Source: Alphaproteobacteria bacterium
GTDB lineage: Bacteria; Pseudomonadota; Alphaproteobacteria; Caulobacterales; Parvularculaceae
Length of the DNA: 38,321 nucleotides
Direction: 5' to 3'
NCBI GenBank assembly: GCA_030426465.1
Contig: JAUHYK010000041.1
Span: 1-38,321, forward strand
Shown here: positions 1 to 8,087 of the stretch, in pieces
How positions within the stretch are numbered: position 1 is the first letter of the stretch
Layout: the number at the start of each line of letters is the position of its first letter
Position numbers and translations under genes: made by a program
The notes under the pieces: model-generated
Seen by the model: only the letters and a program-made list of their open reading frames with translations
Databases searched by the model: none
What the model was told of the DNA's origin: nothing

Positions 1-792
1 ATGCTCCATAAACTCCGGAAGGGGTTTTCCCGCTGCTTTTTCAAGAACCCATCCCAACACGGTCGTGTTTAGCGTCGAGTATGAAAACTCACTTCCCGGG
101 TTGTGTATCCGTTCGACAGTCAACGCTTCATCGGTGGCGCGCGCTTCATTCAAAACCATCGTCTTCTCGCGCAGACGAGACATTGCGCTGTCAGGGCTCG
201 GATCGTACTTGTCGGGACGATTCACGCCCGACGTCATCAGCAGAGCATGCCTGATCGTTACGCCGTCATAAGCGGACCCTTCCAGTTCCGGCACGTACTT
301 GACGATTTGGTCGTTTACGGAAGCAATCAACCCTTTTTCGACAGCAATACCGATAAGGATGGAAGTGATGGACTTGGCCATCGACATCGAAAGGAAATGC
401 GTTTCATCATTAGTGAAATTGCGGTAGCGTTCATAAACGACTTTGTCGTTTTTCATTACCAAAAGCGCATTCGTGTATGTCCGCTCCAGCACCTCCTCTG
501 CCGCCCGTTCTTCGCCATCAAATTCGTATGTGAAGTCCAGCGCGCGCTTGTCATAGTCCAGCGCCCACGGGCGCTCCGCTGACGCCACTGGAATCGTGTG
601 AAAGATTTCATCAATATTATGAAAAGTCAGCACATTTATCTTTGGATTGCTGAAGAAAATCCTTCTGAGCTCTTTTATGGCTTCCGAAGGTGGCTCGGGC
701 TCGCTCGCGGCGACCTCCGATGCATTCGCAACCATTGACAAGGCAGCCATCGCGATCAGCGCACCGCTGGCGCCCGTTTTTTTCCGCAGCAT
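1..792 (-). CDS. Beta-lactamase-fold serine hydrolase (class C / esterase type), 3' end cut by window edge
   Basis: 264 codons are visible from an ATG at 792 preceded by a GGGAGGG ribosome site; the frame stays open to base 1, so the C-terminus is missing. Residues 1-27 look like a signal peptide (basic start, then an Ala/Leu-rich core), so the enzyme is probably periplasmic. The SxxK nucleophile motif is S137-M-A-K140, and the second motif is YST at 238-240, where the family usually has Y-x-N; the KTG-type third motif would lie outside the window. The fold covers class C beta-lactamases, penicillin-binding esterases and peptidases, and the substrate cannot be told from sequence. It diverges from the NTF2-like gene across a strong inverted repeat at 847-880, with a MarR gene nearby, suggesting MarR control. 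The family call is firm; the substrate is unknown. Confidence 0.85.
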   Translation of the reverse strand, partial: MLRKKTGASGALIAMAALSMVANASEVAASEPEPPSEAIKELRRIFFSNPKINVLTFHNIDEIFHTIPVASAERPWALDYDKRALDFTYEFDGEERAAEEVLERTYTNALLVMKNDKVVYERYRNFTNDETHFLSMSMAKSITSILIGIAVEKGLIASVNDQIVKYVPELEGSAYDGVTIRHALLMTSGVNRPDKYDPSPDSAMSRLREKTMVLNEARATDEALTVERIHNPGSEFSYSTLNTTVLGWVLEKAAGKPLPEFMEH

Positions 793-846
793 TAAACCCT
801 CCCATCCCTAAAAAGCTCGCTGGTGAAACCTATCCCTTTTCGATAG

Positions 847-880
847 TGAGTCAACTGAGTATTATTATTCAGTTGACTCA
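847..880. promoter_or_regulatory. Perfect 12-bp inverted repeat in a divergent intergenic region (candidate MarR operator)
   Basis: Arms TGAGTCAACTGA (847-858) and TCAGTTGACTCA (869-880) are exact reverse complements around a 10-nt AT-rich spacer. The site is about 55 nt from both divergent start codons (792 minus, 933 plus). No T-run follows, so it is a poor terminator. Binding by the MarR protein at 1593-2072 is an inference from proximity and symmetry. Confidence 0.6.
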
Positions 881-932
881 TTAATTTTTACTAAGCCACT
901 ATGCGTAATGATATTTTTTCCGGGGGCGACCA

Positions 933-1457
933 ATGACGGATCACGAAGCGCACAGTTTGACGATATCGGCGACCGGCTGTTTTCGCCTTTGCGCCTCCCT
1001 TGCGGCGGCCTGGGCTTGCCTCCTCTCGCCCGCACAGTCCGCCGCTACCCCGGTCTCCTGTCCAGGGTATCAATCACACGAAGTTCAAGGCGATGCTCAT
1101 GACGCGTTCATTCGCCGCTATATAGAGTGCTTTAACAATCAGGATTTCGCCTGCCTCGACTTAATCTACGCACACGATCTGAAATACGAAGGCGCCTATT
1201 GGTCGCTCTCTTCAAAGCAGGACTTCTTCAATTTCTACGAAAAAGCTTGGCGTCATCTTACGGAGCATATTACCGTCACAGATGTTCGCTCTACAGAAAA
1301 CCAAGCCTTCGTTGAACTTAGTAATCGTATCGAAGTCTTCAGGGATTATCCTGATTTTCCGTCCCGACCACTGAAGGCAGGCGATATCCTTAACCTCAAG
1401 GGAACGGTCGCATATACGATCAAGGACAGTAAAATCGAGCACATCTGCGATCGCTAA
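933..1457 (+). CDS. Secreted NTF2-like / SnoaL-fold protein
   Basis: 174 residues from ATG 933. Residues about 15-38 form a hydrophobic Ala/Leu-rich segment ending near an A-x-A site, consistent with export. The remainder (FIRRYIECFNNQDFACLDLI, then a segment rich in beta strand ending with a GTVAYTIKDSKIEHI strand) has the alpha-helix plus curved sheet pattern of the NTF2-like superfamily, which includes SnoaL cyclases, ketosteroid isomerase-like proteins and many non-enzymatic ligand binders. The opening helix AFIRRYIECFNNQDF with the D-x-I/L-Y that follows is typical. No catalytic role can be assigned. It shares its upstream region with the divergent serine hydrolase and is followed by the MarR gene, so the three may form one regulon. 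A GTG start upstream is possible but lacks a ribosome site. Confidence 0.75.
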   Translation: MTDHEAHSLTISATGCFRLCASLAAAWACLLSPAQSAATPVSCPGYQSHEVQGDAHDAFIRRYIECFNNQDFACLDLIYAHDLKYEGAYWSLSSKQDFFNFYEKAWRHLTEHITVTDVRSTENQAFVELSNRIEVFRDYPDFPSRPLKAGDILNLKGTVAYTIKDSKIEHICDR

Positions 1458-1539
1458 GGCGCCGCAACAGCAATCGAGACCTGCGATGGACATCGCAATG
1501 TGGACATTCTTTGCGAACTTGCGCACTTTTGAAGAAAAT

Positions 1540-1559
1540 CCCTTTATCCGGGTAAAGGG
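1540..1559. promoter_or_regulatory. Palindrome upstream of marR (candidate autoregulatory operator)
   Basis: CCCTTTA (1540-1546) and TAAAGGG (1553-1559) are exact inverted arms around TCCGGG, giving a near-complete 20-bp palindrome about 34 nt ahead of the MarR start codon. Size, symmetry and position fit a MarR-type operator. It could also end the NTF2-like transcript, but there is no T-tract after it. Confidence 0.55.
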
Positions 1560-1592
1560 CGGTAGTCTTCATTTAGAAAGCAGCACACTCCA

Positions 1593-2072
1593 GTGACATC
1601 AAAATCGTTAGACGAACTATATTCCCGACCGGGGTTTATGTTGCGTCGCGCCCATCAGATCGCTGTTTCAATTTTTGAGTCGGTCATGGGCGATCTAAGG
1701 CTGTCTCCAACACAATTTGCAATGCTCTATATCCTAGCGACACAACCTGGAATTGATCAGAATACCTTGGGTTACGTACTCGGAATAGACCGGTCTACGA
1801 CTACGCTGGTCGCGCGACTTCTAGAGTCAAATGACCTTATCACGCGGCAAGTATCGTCCAAAGACCGCCGCCGCAAGCAACTCAAACTAACTAGAAAAGG
1901 TCACGCCCTTCTCAAAAAGGCTGATAAACTGACCAATCTGACAACTGAGAAAATCTTGTCGCCTTTCTCACAAGAAGAAGCAGATACTTTTCTCATGCTG
2001 CTGGAAAAAATGACGGCGTCGCTCAACGATATCTCAAGGACGCCCATAAAAAGAAGTCAAACTGAGAATTGA
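1593..2072 (+). CDS. MarR-family transcriptional regulator
   Basis: 159 residues with the family layout: N-terminal dimer helices (RRAHQIAVSIFESVM), then the winged helix-turn-helix (LSPTQFAMLYILA; QNTLGYVLGIDRSTTTLVARLLESNDLI), the basic wing KDRRRKQLKLTRKGHALL at about residues 89-107, and a C-terminal dimer helix. MarR proteins bind about 20-bp palindromes as dimers and are usually released by small phenolic or oxidising ligands. The start is a GTG at 1593 without a clear ribosome site; a later ATG would remove part of the N-terminal helix, so GTG is preferred. Two palindromes nearby (847-880, 1540-1559) are candidate targets. The neighbouring serine hydrolase, NTF2-like protein and possibly the peptide/exporter pair downstream are its likely regulon. 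Confidence 0.92.
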   Translation: MTSKSLDELYSRPGFMLRRAHQIAVSIFESVMGDLRLSPTQFAMLYILATQPGIDQNTLGYVLGIDRSTTTLVARLLESNDLITRQVSSKDRRRKQLKLTRKGHALLKKADKLTNLTTEKILSPFSQEEADTFLMLLEKMTASLNDISRTPIKRSQTEN

Positions 2073-2230
2073 GCGGATTTTTTAGATCGCCGCTTGGATC
2101 GCATTCTTGAGTCTTTAAACCCTCTATAACATCTGATCTTTTGATCGAAGGCTTCTTTAAGCAAGGGCTCGGGGTTTAGTACCGAGTTGCGAAAGTGGCC
2201 ATCCTTTCTGCTCGTCCAGTAAACACAGCC

Positions 2231-2359
2231 ATGAACAAGGGAACAAATGGCCAGGCTCAAGGGTCTATAGGATATTTGGGAAACGACACGCAGGCGCTAA
2301 CAAGCGCCGCAGTCGGCAGTGATTCCGACATGCCCGACCGCTATTCCAGTTTGGCGTGA
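2231..2359 (+). CDS. 42-residue peptide, candidate modified/exported peptide precursor
   Basis: ATG 2231 opens 42 codons ending in TGA 2357-2359. The last base of its final sense codon and its stop overlap the GTG start of the ABC exporter (GTGA), the usual sign of translational coupling. The peptide is Gly/Asn/Ser/Asp-rich with no cysteine and no membrane segment. Its middle (IGYLGNDTQALTS) resembles proteobacterial lasso leaders, which carry an L-G pair some residues before a Thr at position -2. Cutting after T24-S25 would leave a 17-residue core starting A-A-V-G with Asp at core position 8, a legal lasso ring size. The spacing from LG to Thr is one residue longer than in astexins as I recall them. 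A GTG in the same frame upstream (about 2195) would lengthen the leader. No B or C maturation gene is adjacent. That it is a gene at all is moderately supported; the class is a guess. Confidence 0.45.
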   Translation: MNKGTNGQAQGSIGYLGNDTQALTSAAVGSDSDMPDRYSSLA

Positions 2360-4215
2360 GGATATCGACATGGCTCCCGCGCGGCTCACATAAACCAAGC
2401 GACGACCGGTGGAATCTGGAAGCGCCCCCCGGCGGAACGGTCGACCATAAAAACGCAGCAGGAGGGAATGACAACGGCGCAAGCGTGACTGGCATCGGCG
2501 CAATCGGACAATTGCTGCGGATGATCTTCCGCCCACAACTCCATGCGCGCCGTGACGCCGGATGCGCGATCGGCATCGAACTCTTGACTGTAGCGCTCGG
2601 CGTCGCCGCGCCGGTGTTGTTGAAACTCGCTGTCGACGGGCTCACCGACGGATCGGCGCCCTTGAGCCGCATCGCACTCCCAATTTGCGGATTCGTGATG
2701 GCCGCAACGGGTGCAAGCGCGGCCGCCGCCCTCAAATCTATCTTCACTATCCGGATCATCGATAAGCTCGCGCGCCATATCGTGCTTGAGGGCGCGCGCG
2801 AACAGCTCCCGGCTCTCGCCCGCCGGCGCGAAGGCGACAGCGCGCGCCTGCAAGGGATCATGGAGCGCCTGACCTTCAGCCTCCAGATCGTCATTGACGG
2901 GCTCCTGTGGCGCGCCGCGCCCCTCGCCGCCCAAACGCTCGTCAGCCTTGCCGTCGTCGCGGCGCTCGTTCCTCCGCTTTATGTCGGGATCATGACCATC
3001 GTGCTCGGCGCTTATCTCCTGACGGCGCGGCAAGGCGCGGCGCAATTTCAGGAAGCTGCAAAAAACGCCAATGCAGCAGCCGCAGCGCAAAGCCAGACCG
3101 TCGGAGACATCCTCCGCAACGCCCGTCGCGTCGTCTTCAATGGAAATCTCCCGGCGGAACTGAATCTGATTGGCGAGCAGATCGCCGCAAGGCGGCGCGC
3201 CAATGAACGCGTCTCGCGCCTCGTTGCCGGGACGGCGGCGCTGCAATCTGCGGTTCTCGCCGCCGGCTTGAGCATCTTGCTCGTCCTCGGCGCCGTTGAT
3301 GTTTCGGCCAGCCGGCTCACCCTTGGCGATTTCGTCCTCCTCCAGGCTTACGCCTTCCGCCTGGCGACGCCGCTCGGGAGCTTCGCCTATATCATCCGTC
3401 AAGCCGGGGTATCCCTCGCCAATATCGGCGAGGCGCTGGACCTCGGGGGTGATAGGGACGGCGACCATGCCGCTTTCCCGCCCCCTCCAGCGTCGCCCGA
3501 CGGCCCGGCCGGGATCGAACTCGAAAACGTCGGTTTCCGATATGGCGATGACTGGGTGTTGCGCGGCGCATCGGCCCGCATCGCTCCCGGCGCCTTTGTT
3601 GTGCTGTTTGGCCCGAACGGCTCCGGCAAGTCGACCCTCGCGCAGATCATGGCCGGCCTCATCGAACCAGAAGAAGGCGCGGTCTCCATCAATGGTCTGC
3701 CAATGCATGAGATCGATCCGGACGGGCGTTGCAGTCTCGTTCTTTACACGCCGCAAAGTATCGGCCTCTTCAATCGCACTATCCGCGAAAACGCGCTCTA
3801 CCCGCCGACGCTGACAAGCGAAGCCGGCCTTTCGCGCCTGTTGGCCGCGTGGCGCTTTTACGAATCCGGCCGCCTCATCGATCTTGATCTCCCGATCGGC
3901 GAACACGGCGCGCGCCTCTCCGGCGGCCAGATGCAAAAGCTTGAGCTCGCGCGGCTCGCTGGCGTCCGCGCGCCTGCCGTCATCCTCGACGAGACGACCT
4001 CGGCGCTCGATCAGGCAAGTGAGACACGTGCGGTTCGGGCGTTGCGGCGGGAGTTTCGGGAGCGCACCACGCTGATCTTGATAACGCATCACATTGCTAC
4101 GGCGCGTGAGGCGGATCTGGTGCTGTTTCTCGGGAAAGGACGGCTTGAAGCCGGACCGCATGAGACGCTGATGAGCGAATGCCCCGCATATAGATGTTTT
4201 TGCGGCACGAGATAA
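2356..4215 (+). CDS. ABC transporter, fused permease and ATPase (exporter type)
   Basis: 619 residues (GTG 2356). Residues about 50-365 form the transmembrane domain with about six hydrophobic segments; the nucleotide-binding domain follows. Walker A is G419-PNGSGK-S426, the signature is LSGGQ at 521-525, and Walker B ends D545-E546 (VILDETTSALD), followed by the H-loop (LITHH). This half-transporter architecture works as a dimer in the inner membrane to export lipids, peptides or drugs; the McjD/MsbA/ATM1 types share it. Residues 1-50 are polar and unlike the family, so a start at GTG or ATG near 2488-2521 is possible, but the GTGA overlap with the preceding peptide gene favours 2356. The overlap suggests that the peptide is its cargo. 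A long antisense frame over it is a GC-bias shadow. Confidence 0.9.
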   Translation: MRISTWLPRGSHKPSDDRWNLEAPPGGTVDHKNAAGGNDNGASVTGIGAIGQLLRMIFRPQLHARRDAGCAIGIELLTVALGVAAPVLLKLAVDGLTDGSAPLSRIALPICGFVMAATGASAAAALKSIFTIRIIDKLARHIVLEGAREQLPALARRREGDSARLQGIMERLTFSLQIVIDGLLWRAAPLAAQTLVSLAVVAALVPPLYVGIMTIVLGAYLLTARQGAAQFQEAAKNANAAAAAQSQTVGDILRNARRVVFNGNLPAELNLIGEQIAARRRANERVSRLVAGTAALQSAVLAAGLSILLVLGAVDVSASRLTLGDFVLLQAYAFRLATPLGSFAYIIRQAGVSLANIGEALDLGGDRDGDHAAFPPPPASPDGPAGIELENVGFRYGDDWVLRGASARIAPGAFVVLFGPNGSGKSTLAQIMAGLIEPEEGAVSINGLPMHEIDPDGRCSLVLYTPQSIGLFNRTIRENALYPPTLTSEAGLSRLLAAWRFYESGRLIDLDLPIGEHGARLSGGQMQKLELARLAGVRAPAVILDETTSALDQASETRAVRALRREFRERTTLILITHHIATAREADLVLFLGKGRLEAGPHETLMSECPAYRCFCGTR

Positions 4216-4492
4216 TAACCGCGCGTGAAGATTATTGGCTATCCAGCTGTGTCTGCTTCATCCTCAAAGCGGACATTGGCGCGAGTAATTGCACCATCCG
4301 ACTTTGCGCAATGTGCATCCGGTTATACATACGTCAGATGCGCCGAATAGAACTAGTCAGCATCTTGTTCATACCTTCAGGCGACGGGGCGTACATGTAA
4401 TAAAACACTCCAACCTAAAGGGTGTCATCAAGTAGCAGATTGAGCATTGCGCACTCAGTTTCCGCCGTTGTGAAATTATTCATCCGACAATA
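4216..4492. other. Intergenic stretch between ABC exporter and HNH gene
   Basis: 277 bases with no convincing gene. It holds one copy of the GTCCGCTT...AAGCGGAC repeat (4250-4275). A short plus-strand frame across 4194-4400 has no ribosome site or family features and was left out. Confidence 0.6.
4250..4275. repeat. Short palindromic repeat, copy 1 (compact form)
   Basis: TGTCTGCTT (4250-4258) pairs with AAGCGGACA (4267-4275) with one G-T wobble, giving a small hairpin with an 8-nt loop containing ATCCTC. The right half (CCTCAAAGCGGAC) recurs at 9811-9823 and, degraded, near 20284-20298. Confidence 0.65.
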
Positions 4493-5221
4493 TCAGGAGC
4501 CCGCGCGCCGGGACGTTAATCGCTTTTGACGTTTTAGCCGCGATTTATCCAGACCGAGCCGCATCCTGTCGACGGTGGGATCCGTTCTCCATAATGAATA
4601 TAGATCCACGTCCTCGAAAGCATGCGGCGTCTCCCTCGCATATTTCAACATCCATGAATAATGCGACCTCCCCGGTCCGAGCCGGTCCTCCCCCCAGACT
4701 AAACCATCAACGTGCCGTTCGATCAGCGACAAAGTGTACGACTTAAGCCGTACCCAGACCGGCGCAATTGATTCAACAATCAGGGCCAATGCCTTTTCAT
4801 CGATTTGGTGTTTGCAGCCGGGCGCTACTTTAATGAATTGTGCTATTTCCAGAGGCGTAAAAGTGAAGTATTGATCAAGATGATGGATCGCCTTCGCCGC
4901 CGGATCGGCGTTATTGCAATCCTCACAAATCACAATTCGATCAAATCGCGTGATAAACGGACATAACTTCGTTTTTAAGAAAACCCCGAGGCTGGCGTCA
5001 ATTGAAACGGCTTTTTGTTTTGCGATCCTGCGCACCTCGTTATCGATAAATTGCTCGATGTGATCATGATGCTCGACAAGTCTTGCCGCGCCGCCGCCAT
5101 TGGCGATTCTTACAAGGTCCGGCTTTGGCCGGTTGCAAACCGGACAGGTCCAGTCTGCCGGCGTTAGCTCCCATAGCACGCCGGTTTTTTCAACATCCTC
5201 GTTTGCGCTTATAATTTCCAC
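4493..5221 (-). CDS. HNH-type zinc-ribbon nuclease-like protein
   Basis: 242 residues. A zinc-binding treble-clef pattern is clear: C26-x2-C29 (CPVCNRP), H51-H-D-H54 (VEHHDHIE), then C99-x2-C102-N103 (ICEDCNN). The order CxxC / H-x-D-H / CxxC-N is that of HNH endonucleases, in which the central His is the general base and the later Asn/His bind metal. The C-terminal half (residues about 110-242) is helical, rich in Trp, Tyr and Arg, and not recognised; it may bind the target. A predicted phage-defence or restriction role rests on neighbours: it diverges from a row of nuclease- and HEPN-like genes and lies 5 kb from a Gabija pair. An alternative is a zinc-binding regulator without nuclease activity. 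Confidence 0.7.
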   Translation of the reverse strand: MEIISANEDVEKTGVLWELTPADWTCPVCNRPKPDLVRIANGGGAARLVEHHDHIEQFIDNEVRRIAKQKAVSIDASLGVFLKTKLCPFITRFDRIVICEDCNNADPAAKAIHHLDQYFTFTPLEIAQFIKVAPGCKHQIDEKALALIVESIAPVWVRLKSYTLSLIERHVDGLVWGEDRLGPGRSHYSWMLKYARETPHAFEDVDLYSLWRTDPTVDRMRLGLDKSRLKRQKRLTSRRAGS

Positions 5222-5338
5222 ACCCCTCCCGCTTTCATCTTCAAAAATGCGCCGGAAGCAACAACTTCGATATTATGGCGTTCACTTCAATTTTGATTGA
5301 CCCGTATTACATTCACGGGGCAAAGAGGCCTCCAAACC

Positions 5339-5818
5339 ATGGTTCAACCCGAACGGTCATATTCATTTCACGGCGCCGCACGGTTATCCGACGCCGGCGT
5401 CAAACGAACCGGCGGCGCCTTCAGCAAACTGATAAACGACAACCAGGCCGTTTTCGAGCGTTATTTTAGCGTCCAGCTCTTTCCGGGATCGCTCAATATC
5501 GATGTCGCGGAGCCCCGGGCGCTTCAACAAGATCTGGACAAAGGTCGGTATCCGCCAGCCCTCGTAATTCCACGCACAGAATTGGTTGGCATGCCTCACT
5601 ATATCGGCGATGGTCAGGCTTGGAGGGCGCGTCTTCACGTCATAAAAGCGGATATGCGCATTCCGTGCTGGATATTTCGCAGGATCGGTTCACGCGTTCC
5701 TCCCGGCGTCATCGAAATCCTGGCGGTAGAACGGCTTCGCTCCGCTTACGATGTTGTCCACGGAGATAGAATAGACCTGAGGCTTTTTACAGGACCCGGG
5801 CCGACGAATATTCAATGA
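5339..5818 (+). CDS. DUF120 / CTP-dependent riboflavin kinase-like domain protein
   Basis: 159 residues from ATG 5339, with AGAGG a short distance upstream; an in-frame TTG at 5297 has no such site. Several features match the archaeal riboflavin kinase fold (a cradle-loop barrel): F-P-G-S-L-N-I-D-V, corresponding to the PGTLNV loop that binds nucleotide and Mg; a W-R-A-R strand; and the terminal VIEILAVERLRSAYDVVHGD then RIDLRLF, matching the VIEI..V.LR..L.L.DGD.V end of the family. The Gly-rich N-terminal turn of the true kinases is not obvious and Thr in PGTLN is Ser here, so flavin phosphorylation is uncertain. A nucleotide-binding role is more cautious. It is followed at 87 nt by the HEPN-like gene on the same strand. 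Confidence 0.65.
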   Translation: MVQPERSYSFHGAARLSDAGVKRTGGAFSKLINDNQAVFERYFSVQLFPGSLNIDVAEPRALQQDLDKGRYPPALVIPRTELVGMPHYIGDGQAWRARLHVIKADMRIPCWIFRRIGSRVPPGVIEILAVERLRSAYDVVHGDRIDLRLFTGPGPTNIQ

Positions 5819-5904
5819 GGCATTTTCTAATGACGTTCGCGAACTGCATCGCCGCCTAGTTAGAGCTTAAGTGTTCAATAGGAAGGAAATTAAAGACGCC
5901 ACTC

Positions 5905-7041
5905 ATGGACGCAAACCAAACGATCACGGAAAACTTCATAAGCGAAAACTGGCGCTGTTTTGGCCAAGCGGCGCCCCAAGTCCGGATCGTCGAGGCGCCG
6001 CTTTACACTGACGCCCACATCATCGGAGAGTCCGCTTCGCTCGGACCGTATAAACTCATCAATACGATTGCCATGGGCCCGTCTCGCGACAGCGCCAGGC
6101 CCGCTATCATGGCGCGGATCGCCATCCATGTAGAGGGTTCGGACGTCAAACTTCCGATGAAAGATGATTCCAATCACTATCATGGCGGCGATTTCCTCGA
6201 TGAACTCGCCGCGCTCGTTTCCTTGTTTCTTGGGATCCGCGTTCAGGCAGGCGCGGTCGAGCGTGAATTCAAAGCTACCGGCGACCCCTTGGGACGTCCC
6301 GTACGCTATCATTCAAAACCGACACCGTTCCTGCCTATGACTTCAGGAACGTCGCAGCTTCCAAAAGCGACCGGCCAGCGTAATCTCAAGGACCTTGCCC
6401 CTATCGGCGATCTCATTGCGCGTGACGCTCATAAAACCAATGCACTTGTGAAGGCCGCACGACAATATCAACAGGCGCTTTGGGTCGCAGACGCTGATCC
6501 TGCTCTGGCCTGGCTTCTTCTCGTATCGGCCGTGGAAACAGCCGCCGTCGCCTGGGATGAGAAATCTGATACGCCAGTCGCCAGGCTAGAAGCGTGGAAT
6601 CCTGAAATCCATCACCTGATTGCTCAACACGCGCCTGATATCCTGCCTGAAATCGCAGAAAAGCTTACGCGTCTTACGGGATCAACCCGAAAATTCGTTA
6701 GGTTCCTGTCTGACTTTGCGCCCCCGCCGCCGATTGACAGGCCGCCAAAAGCATTTTGCATCTCATATGAGAGAAAAGACCTCAAAAAGGCTGCGCAGCA
6801 GATTTACGAGCATCGATCAAATGCACTACATGGCGGGGTCGCCATCCCCTATCCTATGTGCAGCGCGCCGGAATATCTTCGTTTCAAAGACGCGCCGGAA
6901 TCCGGCTGGGAGGAAAAGCCGACAGGGCTCGCGACGGGCGCTTTTGGCGCCGTCTGGACGCAGGCGAAAACGCCTATGCTGCTACATACATTCGAATATA
7001 TCGCCCGGCATGCAATACTGAACTGGTGGAACACCGCGTAA
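5905..7041 (+). CDS. HEPN-like protein with Rx4H motif (candidate RNase)
   Basis: 378 residues; not a family I can name. Residues 150-330 are helical, with LAWLLLVSAVETAAVAWDEK at about 205-224 and a late helix ending IYEHRSNALHGG. R304-S-N-A-L-H309 fits the R-x4-6-H motif of HEPN ribonucleases, which act in toxin-antitoxin and abortive-infection systems. In HEPN proteins a polar residue (often N) follows the Arg, and N306 is close to that place. The first 130 residues contain beta strands and a conserved-looking DDSNHYHGGDFLDELAALVS segment. A purine-rich AGGAAGG lies 15-20 nt ahead of the ATG. The neighbours (HNH, DUF120-like, PD-ExA and PD-(D/E)xK proteins, Gabija) make a defence role plausible. 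The ORF is certain; the activity is inferred. Confidence 0.6.
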   Translation: MDANQTITENFISENWRCFGQAAPQVRIVEAPLYTDAHIIGESASLGPYKLINTIAMGPSRDSARPAIMARIAIHVEGSDVKLPMKDDSNHYHGGDFLDELAALVSLFLGIRVQAGAVEREFKATGDPLGRPVRYHSKPTPFLPMTSGTSQLPKATGQRNLKDLAPIGDLIARDAHKTNALVKAARQYQQALWVADADPALAWLLLVSAVETAAVAWDEKSDTPVARLEAWNPEIHHLIAQHAPDILPEIAEKLTRLTGSTRKFVRFLSDFAPPPPIDRPPKAFCISYERKDLKKAAQQIYEHRSNALHGGVAIPYPMCSAPEYLRFKDAPESGWEEKPTGLATGAFGAVWTQAKTPMLLHTFEYIARHAILNWWNTA

Positions 7042-7157
7042 TTGAGATGCTCCAGAATGCGTCACTGCTGGCGCGCTCTAAATTTGTCCGATGCGAATTT
7101 GTAATTTGTAAATGGCGTAAGAAAATTCTCGAAACGAGACTATTGGAGTCCCCAGAC

Positions 7158-8073
7158 ATGACGGACCTTTTCGATATTGACGGCGATAACCTCGATGCGA
7201 GGCTTTATCAATATAAGAGCAGGCGCCAGCGCCTGCGAGCGCAATATCCGAGCGGCGCTCCAGGCGATGTGGGATAATTTTGAACCCTATGCGGACCTGG
7301 ATTTCCGGAATGCGTTCACTCGCGATCCGGAGGCGCGCTTTTGGGAAATGATCCTCGGCTGTAGTTTGCTCCAGGCCGGCAAGGCCCTGGCGCCAGCCGC
7401 GGAGCGCCAACACGATAACGGATGCCCGGACATTTGCGTCATGGAGGGCGAGCGCCGGATCTGGATTGAAGCGATCGCGCCTGGCCCTGGCGATCCCGGA
7501 CCCGATCAGGTTATCGGACCGGTTCCTGTTAATGAAGGCGGAGGTCTCGCGCCAGCGCCGGTGCGTCAGGCGCAATTGCAGATGACGAGCGCGCTGCTGA
7601 CGAAAAGCAACGCCTTTTCCCGCTACTTGGACGCAGGCGTGGTCAGACCTGAGGACACCCACCTTGCCGCCATCAGCGCCGGGCGGTTCGGCGCTTATGT
7701 ATCCGAACACCCCATGCCACTCATCCTGTCTTCGGTTTTTCCATTTGGCCGCGAGTTTGTCACTGTCGACCGAGAGACGGGAAACCCGGTCGCCCAAGGC
7801 TATGAACATTCGCTCGCTATCGCGCGGGGGGCGGGATACGTGCCGCGTACGGTGTTTCTTGAAGACGCGTTCTCACATTTATCAGGCATTGTCTGGTCGC
7901 GAATTTGCATTGGCAACATGTCCAGAAACGTTCGCCCGATTTCACTTGTGCACAATCCGATGGCCGCAACACCGATGCCGCAGAACTGGGGCGTTTGGGA
8001 CCGGGAATTTGTCGCTTCTGAAGATAACGGAGCGATGACGATTCGAGATATACTGGCGGCAGCGTCCGAATAA
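7158..8073 (+). CDS. PD-ExA restriction-endonuclease-fold-like protein, interrupted by a probable +1 frameshift
   Basis: Two overlapping frames seem to make one protein. The first starts at ATG 7158, nine bases after GGAG, and reads MTDLFDIDGDNLDARLYQYK onward to a stop at 7277. The second is open from about 7177 to 8073 and carries the body (LQAMWDNFEPYADLDFRNAF...). Skipping one base around 7248-7256 joins them into about 304 residues. The second frame alone has only a TTG without a ribosome site. In the body, GCPDIC followed about nine residues later by WIEAIAP resembles the PD...(D/E)xK core with the Lys missing (E-x-A), suggesting a degenerate or inactive nuclease fold. The protein ends NPMAATPMPQNWGVWDREFV. 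Either a sequencing error, a real mutation or programmed frameshifting could explain the break. Confidence 0.55.
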
Positions 8074-8087
8074 CATAAAATCCGGCG

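Noticed and set aside
1540-1559. Rho-independent terminator after the NTF2-like gene
   Set aside because: The hairpin lacks a T-run and is better explained as an operator before marR.
2386-4161. 591-codon open frame antisense to the ABC exporter
   Set aside because: The encoded residues are Arg/Ala/Glu-rich with no domain; it mirrors the codon bias of the exporter, whose motifs are complete.
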